From AP-15 sp963747735 (lineage in GTDB: Bacteria > Pseudomonadota > Alphaproteobacteria > ATCC43930 > CGMCC-115725): a stretch of 64,000 nt of DNA. The DNA lies in assembly GCA_963747735.1 (NCBI GenBank), contig CAVVGE010000001.1, forward strand, positions 124,001-188,000, given 5' to 3'. Of the stretch, positions 45,292 through 53,948 are shown piece after piece. The translations under genes and the position numbers were made by a program. Numbering within the stretch: position 1 is the stretch's first letter; every line of letters begins with the position of its first letter. Under the pieces are notes generated by a model. The model had not been told where the DNA came from, searched no databases, and was given only the letters and a program-made list of their open reading frames with translations.

Positions 45292-45698
45292 ATCAGGTCG
45301 CGCAGCATCGCTACAAGCGGCTTGTCGGCCGGCGGCATCGGGTAGTCGCCGAGCCGCGCCGGGCGTGCCCAGGCCAAGCGCTGCCCTTCACGCGCGGTGA
45401 CGATCCCCGACCATTTGCGACAGACATAGAGCGGCATCAGCAAATGAAAGTCGGGATAGCTGTGCGAGGCGAAGGTCAACGGGGCGAGGCAGCTTGCGGC
45501 CACGTCGATGCCGAGCTCCTCGGCGAGCTCGCGGATCAGCGCCGCCTCGGGCGTCTCGCCGCGATCAACCTTGCCACCGGGAAACTCCCACAATCCCGCC
45601 ATCGACTTGCCGGGCGGGCGCTGGGCCAGGAGGACGCGGCCATCGGCATCGACCAGCGCCGCCGCCGCCACCAAAACCACGTTCCAGCCCGCATCCAT
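45288..45698 (-). CDS. mutT: NUDIX hydrolase, MutT-like (8-oxo-dGTP diphosphatase)
   Basis: 136 residues. Complete Nudix box: the GGKVDRGETPEAALIRELAE segment plus ELGI. N-terminal VVLVAAAALVDADGRVLLAQ and RPPGKSMAGLWEFPGG are the MutT-type strands. Removes oxidised nucleotides (8-oxo-dGTP) from the pool. Confidence 0.92.
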   Translation of the reverse strand: MDAGWNVVLVAAAALVDADGRVLLAQRPPGKSMAGLWEFPGGKVDRGETPEAALIRELAEELGIDVAASCLAPLTFASHSYPDFHLLMPLYVCRKWSGIVTAREGQRLAWARPARLGDYPMPPADKPLVAMLRDLI

Positions 45699-45980
45699 AT
45701 CGGTGGCTTAGCGCTGACCGGATAAAAATTCGACTCTTTTTGCGCAATCGAGATCGCCGATTCGGCAGCCCGTGCGGGTCGGGCTCTTCACAGCAGCGCC
45801 GCAAGCGCACAGAGACGGCGCGCGCGAAATGTGCCGGAGCACGCCCGTTTCAAGTGTGGTGGACTTGCTCTGGTCACCCGGCAGCGTTGGCGTTGGAGCG
45901 CGCGGCTACCCTATATTTCGCCGATGACGGCGTCGCGCGCGTTTCCGGCTTGCATTCGATCGGCCCGCTGATTGCCCGAC

Positions 45981-47027
45981 ATGCGCGTTGCAGCCGGCAA
46001 GGGAAAGCGGGCCGGATGGCGGCGATGGGCGCGAATCTCGCGGCGGCATATCGGCGGCAGCCCGCGCATCGGGCTCGCTTTGCTGGTGGTTCTCGCCGGT
46101 GTTGGAATCTGGCTTGCGACCCTGCCGCTGCATCGCGGCACCGAGCCACACCCTGTCGCGCCACACCCTGTCGCGCCACACCGGGCCGTGTCGCTCGCAC
46201 CGGCGCCTGTGGCAAAGCCGTCGGCGCCAGCGGTGCAAAAGCCGGCCGAGGAAGCGATGTTTCAACCGCCGCCGGCGCTGCCGGCGCCGCCGCGCCCGGA
46301 GCCGGCTTGGCTGCGGTTTGCCGTGCCGGCGCGACCGGCCGCCGGTCGCCCGATCGTTGCCGTGGTGCTCGACGATCTCGGGCTCGACCGGGCGCGGACA
46401 GCGGCAGCGATCCGGCTGCCGGGAACACTGACCTTGTCGTTCATGACCTATGCGCAGGATCTGCCGCAGCAGACCGAGGCGGCGCGGCGGGCCGGGCACG
46501 AGCTTTTGCTGCATGTGCCGATGGAGGCGATCGACCGGCGTGAAGACCCCGGCCCCCACGCGCTCTACACCTCGCTCTCGCGCGCAGCGATCCTCGACCG
46601 GCTGCGCTGGGGGCTCGATCGTTTTTCCGGCTATGTCGGCATCAACAACCACATGGGTAGCCGCTTCACCGCCGATGCGCGGGCGATGGCGCCGGTCATG
46701 GCCGAGCTGCAAGCCCGCGGCCTGGTGTTTCTCGATTCGCGGACGACGGCACGCAGCACCGGGATCGAGCTGGCGGCCGCAGATGGCGTGCCGCACGCGG
46801 CGCGTGACGTGTTTCTCGACGACGACCTGGCGCCGGCCGCGATCGAGCGGCAGCTCGCGCTCCTCGAACGCCTGGCAAAGCGGCATGGCAGCGCCGTCGC
46901 CATCGGGCACGCCCACGATCCGACCTTGGCGGCGCTCGCCGCCTGGTTGCCGACCTTGCCGGCAAAGGGGCTGATGCTGGAGCCGGTCAGCGCCGTGGTG
47001 CGCTACCAGATGGCGCAACGGCGCTAA
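45981..47027 (+). CDS. Divergent polysaccharide deacetylase (YibQ/DUF610 type)
   Basis: 348 residues. A basic N-terminus and one TM helix (residues 30-48, GLALLVVLAGVGIWLATL), a Pro/Ala linker with the duplication HPVAPHPVAPH, then the deacetylase-like TIM barrel: PIVAVVLDDLGLDRARTAAA, LPGTLTLSFMTYAQDLPQQT, AGHELLLHVPMEAIDRRE, YVGINNHMGSRFTADARAMA, GLVFLDSRTTARST and AVAIGHAHDPTLAALAAW. Family members are usually next to a CtpA protease and a NUDIX gene; here a NUDIX gene (mutT) is the divergent neighbour. Probably periplasm-facing. Confidence 0.9.
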   Translation: MRVAAGKGKRAGWRRWARISRRHIGGSPRIGLALLVVLAGVGIWLATLPLHRGTEPHPVAPHPVAPHRAVSLAPAPVAKPSAPAVQKPAEEAMFQPPPALPAPPRPEPAWLRFAVPARPAAGRPIVAVVLDDLGLDRARTAAAIRLPGTLTLSFMTYAQDLPQQTEAARRAGHELLLHVPMEAIDRREDPGPHALYTSLSRAAILDRLRWGLDRFSGYVGINNHMGSRFTADARAMAPVMAELQARGLVFLDSRTTARSTGIELAAADGVPHAARDVFLDDDLAPAAIERQLALLERLAKRHGSAVAIGHAHDPTLAALAAWLPTLPAKGLMLEPVSAVVRYQMAQRR

Positions 47028-47029
47028 GC

Positions 47030-47902
47030 TTATGACGATCCGAGCCCAAGGAGGCGGCGGGCCAGCGTCAGATGGGGCCGGTCGAGCATCTTGCCGTCGA
47101 GGGCGATGGTCCCGGCATCGGGGTTGGCGGCGAACAATTCGACGACCTTGCGGGCCCAGGCGCGCTCTTCGTCGGCGACCGAAAAGGCGGCGGTGATGGC
47201 GGCGATCTGCGCTGGATGGATTGCCATCTTGCCGGTGAAGCCGGAGCGCCGCGCCGCCGCGCATTCCGCGGCGAGCCCTCCGAGGTTGCGGAAATCGGTA
47301 AAGATCGTGTCGATCGGCGCAACCCCGGCCGCAGCCGCCGCGGCAAGGCACAGCGATCGCGCCAGCAGGTAAATATCGTCATAGGCGCCGTCGAGGCGGC
47401 GGTTGTTGCCGCCGATCGAGGCGGCGAGGTCTTCGGCACCCCAGGTGATGCCGGCGAGCCGGGCCGAGACACCGGCATAGCCGCCGAGCGCGAACAGCGC
47501 CGCCGGAGTTTCGGTGGCGATCGCGATGATTTGGATGGCGCCCCGCGGCAGCGCCGCAGCGGCCTCGAACGCGTCGAGATAGTGGTCGAGCCGGCGCAAA
47601 TCCTCGGGCACGCATTTCGGCAGCAGGATACCGTCCGGCCGGCCCGGAACGGTGGCGGCGAGGTCGTCGAGCGCGGCATTGCCGCCACCAAGCGAGCCGG
47701 CGAGCGGGTTGATGCGCACCCAGCGGCGGAACCCGGCCGCATGCGTCGATTCGAGAAAAGCGCGCGCCTGGCTGCGGGCGAGCGGCCGGTTTTGCGGCAC
47801 CACCAAATCTTCGAGATCGAGGATCAGCGCGTCGGCGCCCGATTGGGGGGCGCGCGCGAGCTTGCGCTCGCTGTCGGCAGGAACGAACAGAAACGAGCGC
47901 AC
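47030..47902 (-). CDS. HpcH/HpaI aldolase-fold CoA-ester lyase (CitE/Mcl-like)
   Basis: A 290-residue TIM-barrel protein: MRSFLFVPADSERKLARAPQ, ADALILDLEDLVVPQNRPLA (metal-site Glu/Asp), RWVRINPL, DGILLPKC, IIAIATETPAALFALGGY (catalytic Glu), GITWGAEDLAASIGG and TGKMAIHPAQIAAITAAFSV. It splits or hydrolyses malyl- or citramalyl-CoA-type esters. The adjacent upstream MaoC hydratase, abutting on the same strand, fits a mesaconyl/methylmalyl-CoA type pair. Confidence 0.9.
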   Translation of the reverse strand: MRSFLFVPADSERKLARAPQSGADALILDLEDLVVPQNRPLARSQARAFLESTHAAGFRRWVRINPLAGSLGGGNAALDDLAATVPGRPDGILLPKCVPEDLRRLDHYLDAFEAAAALPRGAIQIIAIATETPAALFALGGYAGVSARLAGITWGAEDLAASIGGNNRRLDGAYDDIYLLARSLCLAAAAAAGVAPIDTIFTDFRNLGGLAAECAAARRSGFTGKMAIHPAQIAAITAAFSVADEERAWARKVVELFAANPDAGTIALDGKMLDRPHLTLARRLLGLGSS

Positions 47903-48376
47903 TCACCCCTCCCCGATCGATGCAGCGGCGGGCCGGCATTTCATCAGCGCGGCGCGGCGGCAGATCGCGACGATCGCGCCCTGCTGGTTGATCCCCTGAT
48001 GCTCGAATTCGACGATGCCCGCATCGGGGCGCGACCGGCTTTTGCGTTTGGCAACCACGACCGTCCGCGCGCGCAAAGTGTCACCGTGAAACACCGGCTT
48101 TGGAAAGCGCACCTCGGTCATCCCGAGATTTGCCACGGTCGTGCCCAAGGTCGTGTCGCCGACGCTGAGGCCGATGACGAGACCGAGCGTAAAGATGCTG
48201 TTGACGAGCGGCCGGCCGAATTCGGTCGTCCTGGCAAACTCCGCGTCGAGATGAAGCGGTTGCGGGTTCATCGTCAAGCTGGTGAACAGCACATTGTCCA
48301 TCTCGGTGACGGTGCGGGTCGCCGCGTGCTCGAACACCTGCCCGTCGCCGAACTCGTCGAAATACAGCCCCGTCAT
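47903..48376 (-). CDS. MaoC-like dehydratase (mesaconyl-CoA hydratase-like)
   Basis: 157 residues with the hot-dog fold. Conserved hydratase pattern FTSLTMNPQPLHLDAEFART with the catalytic Asp/His-type residues, GRPLVNSIFTLGLVIGLSVG and VRFPKPVFHGDTLRARTVVV. The stop codon abuts the start of the CitE-like lyase gene, so the two are translationally linked and likely act in sequence on a C4/C5 CoA ester. Confidence 0.9.
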   Translation of the reverse strand: MTGLYFDEFGDGQVFEHAATRTVTEMDNVLFTSLTMNPQPLHLDAEFARTTEFGRPLVNSIFTLGLVIGLSVGDTTLGTTVANLGMTEVRFPKPVFHGDTLRARTVVVAKRKSRSRPDAGIVEFEHQGINQQGAIVAICRRAALMKCRPAAASIGEG

Positions 48377-48591
48377 GGCCTGCCCCGCTCAGCCCTGCCA
48401 AAGATTACCAAGATTAATTGGGACGGCGGCTCGGCGGCAAACCCGACGCGCCGAGCGGCGGCGCTGCGGGGTTTTTGAAATCCGCTCGACCATCGGCCCC
48501 GAACAACCTAGCATGGCAACCACTCGAAGGGGCGGTGCGGTGTCTTGCCCGGCCGCCCGAGGCGCGCGGTGGGTGGGAATTCGGTCGGGGA

Positions 48592-49203
48592 ATGGACATC
48601 AACCAGCTCATCGCCGAATACGGCGTCTGGTTTTATCCGATCGCATTTGTCTGGACCTTTCTCGAAGGCGAGACGATCGTCCTATTCGCCGGCTTTGCCG
48701 CGGCGCAAGGGCTGCTCGACCCGTTGCTGCTGCTCGCCGCGACCGGGCTCGGCAGCTTTGCCGGCGACCAGACCTATTTCTGGATCGGGCGCCATTTCGG
48801 ACCAAAGCTGCTGGAGCGTTTCCCGCGCTGGCAAGACGGCGTCGAAGGCGCATTGCACTGGCTCGCACGCTATAATGCGCTCTTTATCCTGTCTTTCCGC
48901 TTTATCTACGGGGTGCGCAACCTGTCGTCGTTTGCAATGGGGTTGAGCGCGATCCGCTGGCAGCGTTTTCTCTCACTGAATTTATTGGCGGCGATGCTAT
49001 GGGCCGGGTGCTTTATCGCGATCGGCTACTTCCTCGGCGGTGCCTTTCGCGCCGTCCTCGGCGACATCGTCCACTCGTTCAGCCTCAGCCTGCTGGCGGT
49101 GTTTGTCGCGTTCGCGGTCGCTGTCGGGGTCATGCATCGGCTGCAAAAGCGGCGCCAGCTCAAGATCTTCCTGGCGGGTCCGAGGGCTGCGCCGCGATCG
49201 TGA
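48592..49203 (+). CDS. DedA-family membrane protein
   Basis: 203 residues. Typical DedA/SNARE-associated pattern: FVWTFLEGETIVLFAGFAAA (membrane-embedded acidic residue), LGSFAGDQTYFWIGRHFGPK, NALFILSFRFIYGVRNLSSF (the F-x-R-x-x-P-G-x-R region with a substitution) and a C-terminal helix. These act as lipid carriers/scramblases, e.g. undecaprenyl phosphate recycling. The gene end overlaps the convergent SAM-hydrolase gene by 44 bp. Confidence 0.92.
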   Translation: MDINQLIAEYGVWFYPIAFVWTFLEGETIVLFAGFAAAQGLLDPLLLLAATGLGSFAGDQTYFWIGRHFGPKLLERFPRWQDGVEGALHWLARYNALFILSFRFIYGVRNLSSFAMGLSAIRWQRFLSLNLLAAMLWAGCFIAIGYFLGGAFRAVLGDIVHSFSLSLLAVFVAFAVAVGVMHRLQKRRQLKIFLAGPRAAPRS

Positions 49204-49933
49204 CGGCGGGCACGACCGCGACCGGACTGCCGATGACGAGGCCGAGCCGGCGGTCGGCGGGGCCGCCATTGACCGCGATTTCGGCGAGCCCGTTCGAATT
49301 TTCGTACCAGAAGGCCGCACCTGCCGGAACGTCGGAAAAGGTCCGGGCGCGAGGCAGCTCACGGTCGTCCAGGGCGAGCCGCGCGGCTTGCGGCACCACC
49401 CCGGCGCGCAGCCCGGTCATCGCGTTGCCGAACCCGTCTATGTAAACGATTTCGGACAGGTCATCCGGCCATTCCGGGCAGCGCTGGATTTGGCCGTCGC
49501 GCAACAGGCTTTCGCGCGCGTCGCCGCGGGCGAGCCGCGCCGCTACCGGCGCAAACAGGTCGCGGCCGTGAAACGTCGCCGACAATCGCTCGGGCCGCCA
49601 ATGGATATCCCAGCCGCGAAATTTTTCGGCGCGACGCAGCACCAGCTCGAATAGCCCGTTGTCCGGGCCGACATAGATGCGCCCGTCGGCCTCGATCACG
49701 ACCGCCCCCCGGCTGCTGCCGACGCCCGGATCGACGACGGCGACAAACACCGTTTTGGCGGGAAACCAGGATCCGTAGGCCGCGAGAAGATAGGCGGCGG
49801 GCTTTGGCAGGCCGGGTGCCAAGTCGGCAAACAAGTCGATGACCGCCGACCCCGGCGCCTCGCGATGCAATACCGCCTTGACCTGTCCGAGATAGGGTCC
49901 GGCGAGGCCGAAATCGGTAAACAGCACGATCAT
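49160..49933 (-). CDS. S-adenosyl-L-methionine hydrolase / SAM hydroxide adenosyltransferase
   Basis: A 257-residue DUF62 protein. MIVLFTDFGLAGPYLGQVKA with the substrate Asp, FVAVVDPGVGSSRGAVVIEA, IYVGPDNGLFELVLRRAE, TFHGRDLFAPVAARLARG and VYIDGFGNAMT are the family motifs. It uses water or hydroxide to release adenosine and methionine from SAM; the fluorinase-specific loop is absent. The ATG 49933 has GGAGGCGGGG directly upstream and is preferred to a TTG 21 bp earlier. The 3' end overlaps dedA by 44 bp. Confidence 0.92.
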   Translation of the reverse strand: MIVLFTDFGLAGPYLGQVKAVLHREAPGSAVIDLFADLAPGLPKPAAYLLAAYGSWFPAKTVFVAVVDPGVGSSRGAVVIEADGRIYVGPDNGLFELVLRRAEKFRGWDIHWRPERLSATFHGRDLFAPVAARLARGDARESLLRDGQIQRCPEWPDDLSEIVYIDGFGNAMTGLRAGVVPQAARLALDDRELPRARTFSDVPAGAAFWYENSNGLAEIAVNGGPADRRLGLVIGSPVAVVPAVTIAAQPSDPPGRS

Positions 49934-50170
49934 CCCCGCCTCCGCACCCGACAATGGCAGCCTCGCCTCCGGTTTCGAGGATAGAATATCTGTTTATCCC
50001 GAGCGACACGAACCAGGGGCAATCACGGGTTGATATTCACCGAGGGTTCGCACCCGATTAACCCGGTACTATTCTTTACGGGGTGATCCGTCGCGTTACG
50101 GTTTCTCTTGATCGCCGGCGGCAGCGAGGTATGCTGCCCCGGTTGCAAAGTTCATTCGGGGGAAAGATCG

Positions 50171-50626
50171 ATGGGGAAGATGGTCCTGGCGGCAGCGCTG
50201 CTGGTCGCGGCCGGAACGCTGCCGGCGGCGGCGGCCGACCGGAGCTGCTCGCAAGCGGATCTTGAGGCCGAGCAGGCGCTGGTGTTTCAGACCAATCTGA
50301 TGGTGGTCAGCTCGGCCTGCCGGGATACGGTCTACGGCGAGTTTCGCGCTCGCAACAAGAACGCGATCATCGCCTATCAAAAGGAAATGATTGCTCATTT
50401 CCGCCGCGAAGGCTTTCGCAACGCACAAGGCAAGTTCGACACCTGGAACACCAGCCTCGCGAACGAGATCTCGCTGAAGCAGGGAGCGATGCCGACGGGG
50501 CAGGTGTGTCAGCAGGCGGCGGACATGCTAAAAATGGCAAGCACCTTGGATTCCAAAGGCTTCCACGATTATGCGGTGGCCCATATCGCGACGTCCACCG
50601 TCACGCATCCGATATGCGGCCGCTAG
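50171..50626 (+). CDS. Exported conserved hypothetical protein
   Basis: 151 residues. Signal peptide MGKMVLAAALLVAAGTLPAA, cleavage near AAA-D. The mature part is helical, has four cysteines (RSCSQ, SSACRD, QVCQQ, HPICGR) that may form two disulfides, and includes ALVFQTNLMVVSSACRDTVY, ARNKNAIIAYQKEMIAHFRR. I recognise the general pattern of a small alphaproteobacterial periplasmic family but know no function. GGGGGAAAG precedes the ATG. Confidence 0.75.
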   Translation: MGKMVLAAALLVAAGTLPAAAADRSCSQADLEAEQALVFQTNLMVVSSACRDTVYGEFRARNKNAIIAYQKEMIAHFRREGFRNAQGKFDTWNTSLANEISLKQGAMPTGQVCQQAADMLKMASTLDSKGFHDYAVAHIATSTVTHPICGR

Positions 50627-51810
50627 CGCGCTGTTCGCGATGGGCCGCCGAGCCGAACCGCGCCGGCGAGCCCGGCAGCGGACAACAGCGCCATAAAAAA
50701 GTAGGCGTGGCCGCCGTATAGAGCGAAAAGCACTCCGGCGGCCAGCATGACGAGGCCGCCGCCGAGCCCCGACGAGACCGCCGCATAGATGGTCTGCGCG
50801 CCGGCCGCCGCCTCCGGGGGCACGATACGCGACAAAAGATACATCGTGCCTAGATGGCTCGCGCCAAAGGTCAGCGCGTGCAGCAGCTGCAGCGCCGCGG
50901 CAGCCGGCAGGCCGGGCAGCACGCCGGCGAGCGTCCAGCGCACGATGCCGGCGCCGCCGCCCAACGCCATCAATCCGGCTGGGCCGAATCGGCCGACGAG
51001 CCGGCGTCCCTGCCAGAACAGCACAATCTCGCCCAGAACGCCCTCGGCCCACAACCAGCCCACCGCGGCGTCGGAGAAACCGAGCGAACGCCAATGGAGG
51101 GTCCCGAACCCGTAATAAACCTGGTGGCTCGCCTGCAGCGCCGCAGCGGTGACGACGACGCCCCAAAAACGCGGGCTGGATACAACCGCGCCGATGCCGC
51201 GCCGTCCCGCGCCGCGCACCATGCGGTCGGGCGATGCCGGCATCGCCCGGCACGCCAACAGCAGCAGCGTCGAGGCGCCGAGCACCAACGGCAGCACCGC
51301 CTTTGCCGAAGTCGCGGCGAGGATTTCGCCAGCGGCGAGCGCGGCGAGGATAAAGCTGATCGAGCCCCACACCCTGACCCGCGCGTAATCGAGATCGCGA
51401 GTGCGGGAAAACGCGAGCGCGACCGTATCGCCAAGCGGCATCAGCGCCGATTGCGCCGTCAGCGCCGCCAGGTTGAACACGAAAAGGCATAGGAACCCGG
51501 CGGCGGGCAGGAGCGCCACATAGGCGGCGAGCGCAGTCGCGGCGAGTGCGGTCATGACGGCGCGGCTCCGCCCGAGCCGATCGGCGATCATGCCGATCAC
51601 CGGTGTGACGGCGAGCTTTGCCCAGATCGCCGCGGCGAACAGGAGCGCGATGTCGCGGGGGCCGAGACCGCGCGCGGCGAGCCAGACCGGCCAGAACGGG
51701 AGCTGGATGCCGTTTACCAGAAATGCGGCGGCGTAAAACCCGGAGAGCCGGGCGGCGGGGAGGCCGGCAAGCCCTGTCGATCTCGCCGGCGGCCTCGACG
51801 ATATGCCCAT
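50623..51810 (-). CDS. MFS transporter, HcaT/phenylpropionate-permease type
   Basis: 395 residues, twelve hydrophobic helices. AARLSGFYAAAFLVNGIQLP and FWPVWLAARGLGPRDIALLF are the MFS_1-like (nucleoside/phenylpropionate) signature; IGMIADRLGRSRAVMT is the loop 2-3 motif and DYARVRVWGSISFILAALAA the mid-protein RxWGSxxF motif. Substrate unknown. Its predicted start codon overlaps that of the divergent TerC gene (shared ATGCCCAT), so one of the two starts must lie further inside. Confidence 0.88.
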   Translation of the reverse strand: MGISSRPPARSTGLAGLPAARLSGFYAAAFLVNGIQLPFWPVWLAARGLGPRDIALLFAAAIWAKLAVTPVIGMIADRLGRSRAVMTALAATALAAYVALLPAAGFLCLFVFNLAALTAQSALMPLGDTVALAFSRTRDLDYARVRVWGSISFILAALAAGEILAATSAKAVLPLVLGASTLLLLACRAMPASPDRMVRGAGRRGIGAVVSSPRFWGVVVTAAALQASHQVYYGFGTLHWRSLGFSDAAVGWLWAEGVLGEIVLFWQGRRLVGRFGPAGLMALGGGAGIVRWTLAGVLPGLPAAAALQLLHALTFGASHLGTMYLLSRIVPPEAAAGAQTIYAAVSSGLGGGLVMLAAGVLFALYGGHAYFFMALLSAAGLAGAVRLGGPSRTAR

Positions 51811-52462
51811 CAGTGCCTATGTGGCGAGGGTGCCGATTGGGGTAAATCAACTCAGCGCGCTGCTGTCGGTGGTCATCATCGACGTGGTGCTCGCAGGCGA
51901 CAATGCGGTCGTGGTCGGGATGGCGGCCGCCGGGCTGCCGGCCAGGCAACAGCGGCGCGTCATTGCGCTCGGCATCGCGGCGGCCACGGTGCTGCGCATA
52001 TTGTTTGCGTATTACACGGCCAAGCTGCTGGAAATCATCGGGCTGACCCTTGCCGGCGGTGTGCTGCTGTTGTGGGTGGCCTGGAAGATGTTTCGCGAGC
52101 TGCGCGACAACCGCGCCAAGCAGGCGGCGCAAGCGGCCGGGTCAGGCAGCGGGCCGGCGCCGGTTCAGCGCAAAAGTGCCAAGCGAGCGCTCTTTCGCAT
52201 CGTCGTAGCCGATGTGTCGATGTCACTCGATAATGTCCTCGCCGTCGCCGGCACCGCGCGCGACCATTTCTGGGTGCTGGCCTTCGGCCTCGTCCTCTCG
52301 GTCGCGCTGATGGGCGTCGCCTCGACCTTCATCGCACGGCTGCTCGATCGGCATTTTTGGATTTCGTGGATCGGGCTTCTCATTATCACTTTTGTCGCGC
52401 TGCGGTTGATTTGGGAGGGTTCGACCGAGGTTCTCGGTCAGACCGCCGCGCTCGGGCTTTGA
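51803..52462 (+). CDS. TerC-family membrane protein
   Basis: 219 residues, about seven helices. Conserved acidic membrane motifs: VVIIDVVLAGDNAVVVGMAA and VVADVSMSLDNVLAVAG, with a Lys/Ala/Gly-rich cytoplasmic loop between. The family moves metal ions (Mn2+ in several species) or supports envelope protein metalation. The start at 51803 overlaps the MFS start; a GTG at 51821 or 51830 may be the real one. Confidence 0.9.
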   Translation: MPISAYVARVPIGVNQLSALLSVVIIDVVLAGDNAVVVGMAAAGLPARQQRRVIALGIAAATVLRILFAYYTAKLLEIIGLTLAGGVLLLWVAWKMFRELRDNRAKQAAQAAGSGSGPAPVQRKSAKRALFRIVVADVSMSLDNVLAVAGTARDHFWVLAFGLVLSVALMGVASTFIARLLDRHFWISWIGLLIITFVALRLIWEGSTEVLGQTAALGL

Positions 52463-52558
52463 GGCTTGCGCTTACAGCGCCAGCCGATCGCCGACGCCCT
52501 GTTCCCGTCCAGAGTGCCGCAAAGGGCAACTAAATTAGCTCATTGATAAAGCTGATAT

Positions 52559-53485
52559 CTAGCTACGGCTGCAGGCGCCCCCGCCGAGCACGCAGAACTT
52601 GGCGCAATGCGGGTGGTTGAGCGGCACCGCACCGCTCGCGGCAGCGAGCGTCGGCCCCAATTCAAAGCGCTCGTCATAGGGCAACAGTGTGCAGGCCAGC
52701 ACCGCCGGGCGTTCGGCGCCCTTGCGTTTGACCACCATACGCGCGCTCGCGCACATCACGCTCTGCGGCGATTTGCCGAGGATGCCCCAGCACGCCTCGG
52801 TGATCTCGGGGACGTCGGCGGCGGCGTCCATCTCGGGAAAGACGATCAGCGCCACCGGATCGTCGGCGTCGATCGCAATATCGAGCCCGGCAAAAAGCCG
52901 GGCGAAGCCGCCGCGGATTTCGTCCTCCGATTCGCCCGAAAGGCGTCGGCTCGCGACATGGAGCGAGAACCCGTTGCGGGCGAGCCATCGGAGCCCGTCG
53001 ATGGTCGGCTGCCAGCTGCGCCGGCCGCGCTCGGCCTCGTGCACCCGGCGCCCGTAATGGTCGATCGACACGCGGATCGTCAGCCGCTCGCCGAACCGCT
53101 CGTTGAGCCGCAGCAATGCCGGCTCGCATTTGGCCATCGGCTTCATCGCGTTGGTCAGGACGAGCGCATGAAAGCCGCGGCCGAGCGCATCCTCGAGCAT
53201 CGCCGGCAATTCCGGGTTCATAAACGGCTCGCCGCCGGTAAAGCCGATCAGCGTGGTCGGCAGGTCCGTGCTTTCGATTTCATCGAGGTATTCGGCGGCT
53301 TCGGCCGCGCTCAGATAGGCGAGCCGGTCGTTTTTCGGCGACGATTCGATATAGCAATGGCCGCAGGTCAGGTTGCAGAGCGTGCCGCTGTTGAACCACA
53401 GCGTTTCGAGCCCGACGAGCGCAACCTGCGCGCGCTGCTCGCCTTTGGCGGTGACGAACGGATCCTGAAACTTGCGCGGGTCCAT
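52559..53485 (-). CDS. Radical SAM protein
   Basis: 308 residues. The 4Fe-4S/SAM motif is CNLTCGHCY (CxxxCxxC) at about residue 37. The GGEPF motif follows in IGFTGGEPFMNPELP, then ALVLTNAMKPM and IRVSIDHYGRRVHE. Extra cysteines near the C-terminus (CAKFCVLGGGACS, plus MCASAR and LACTLL) may bind an auxiliary cluster. Substrate unknown. A small exported Gly/His-rich protein is encoded 101 bp upstream on the same strand. Confidence 0.88.
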   Translation of the reverse strand: MDPRKFQDPFVTAKGEQRAQVALVGLETLWFNSGTLCNLTCGHCYIESSPKNDRLAYLSAAEAAEYLDEIESTDLPTTLIGFTGGEPFMNPELPAMLEDALGRGFHALVLTNAMKPMAKCEPALLRLNERFGERLTIRVSIDHYGRRVHEAERGRRSWQPTIDGLRWLARNGFSLHVASRRLSGESEDEIRGGFARLFAGLDIAIDADDPVALIVFPEMDAAADVPEITEACWGILGKSPQSVMCASARMVVKRKGAERPAVLACTLLPYDERFELGPTLAAASGAVPLNHPHCAKFCVLGGGACSRS

Positions 53486-53586
53486 GGCAAGCGCTCGCGA
53501 TGGTTGTTTTGCGGCCGGGCGAGCTTAGCTGCGCCCGGCCCGTTGCACGAGCGCTTTATGCCGATCAAACCGCCGTGAGCGGCGGG

Positions 53587-53841
53587 TTAATGGCCGGCGG
53601 TCGAGCTTTGCTGCGATGGCGGCTGTTGCGGTTGCTGCTTTTGCTCGCGCGCATGCTTTGCCGCCTCGTGGTGACCGATGACGCAGCCAGCGCCGGCGCT
53701 GATCAGCCCATGGTGGCCGGCGAAATGCCCGGCGACACCGCCGACGACTGCGCCCTTCAGGCAACCGGCGGCATCGGCTGGCCCTGCGCTCGACCCGGCG
53801 AGCAGGATGGCGCAGACCGCCGCCGTCAATGTGAGCTTCAT
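53587..53841 (-). CDS. Small exported glycine-zipper-like protein
   Basis: 84 residues. Signal peptide MKLTLTAAVCAILLAGSSAG, then CLKGAVVGGVAGHFAGHHGL and SAGAGCVIGHHEAAKHAREQ, ending in a Gln/Pro-rich tail. The repeated GxxxG and GHH pattern is a glycine-zipper segment that can insert in or associate with membranes; the two Cys may pair. No enzymatic motif. It lies upstream of the radical SAM gene, same strand. Confidence 0.75.
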   Translation of the reverse strand: MKLTLTAAVCAILLAGSSAGPADAAGCLKGAVVGGVAGHFAGHHGLISAGAGCVIGHHEAAKHAREQKQQPQQPPSQQSSTAGH

Positions 53842-53948
53842 CGTGAATCCTTGTGCAGGATGTCGTATCCGCGAACGGTCGCGCGCGACCGCGGGTTCAC
53901 GGCACCGGCGGTTGCAGCGGCACCGGGGCGAGACTAGGTTGCGTCATC

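Noticed and set aside
49160..49933. Fluorinase/chlorinase
   Set aside because: The family fold is shared, but the extra fluorinase loop is missing; DUF62 SAM hydrolase is the better call.
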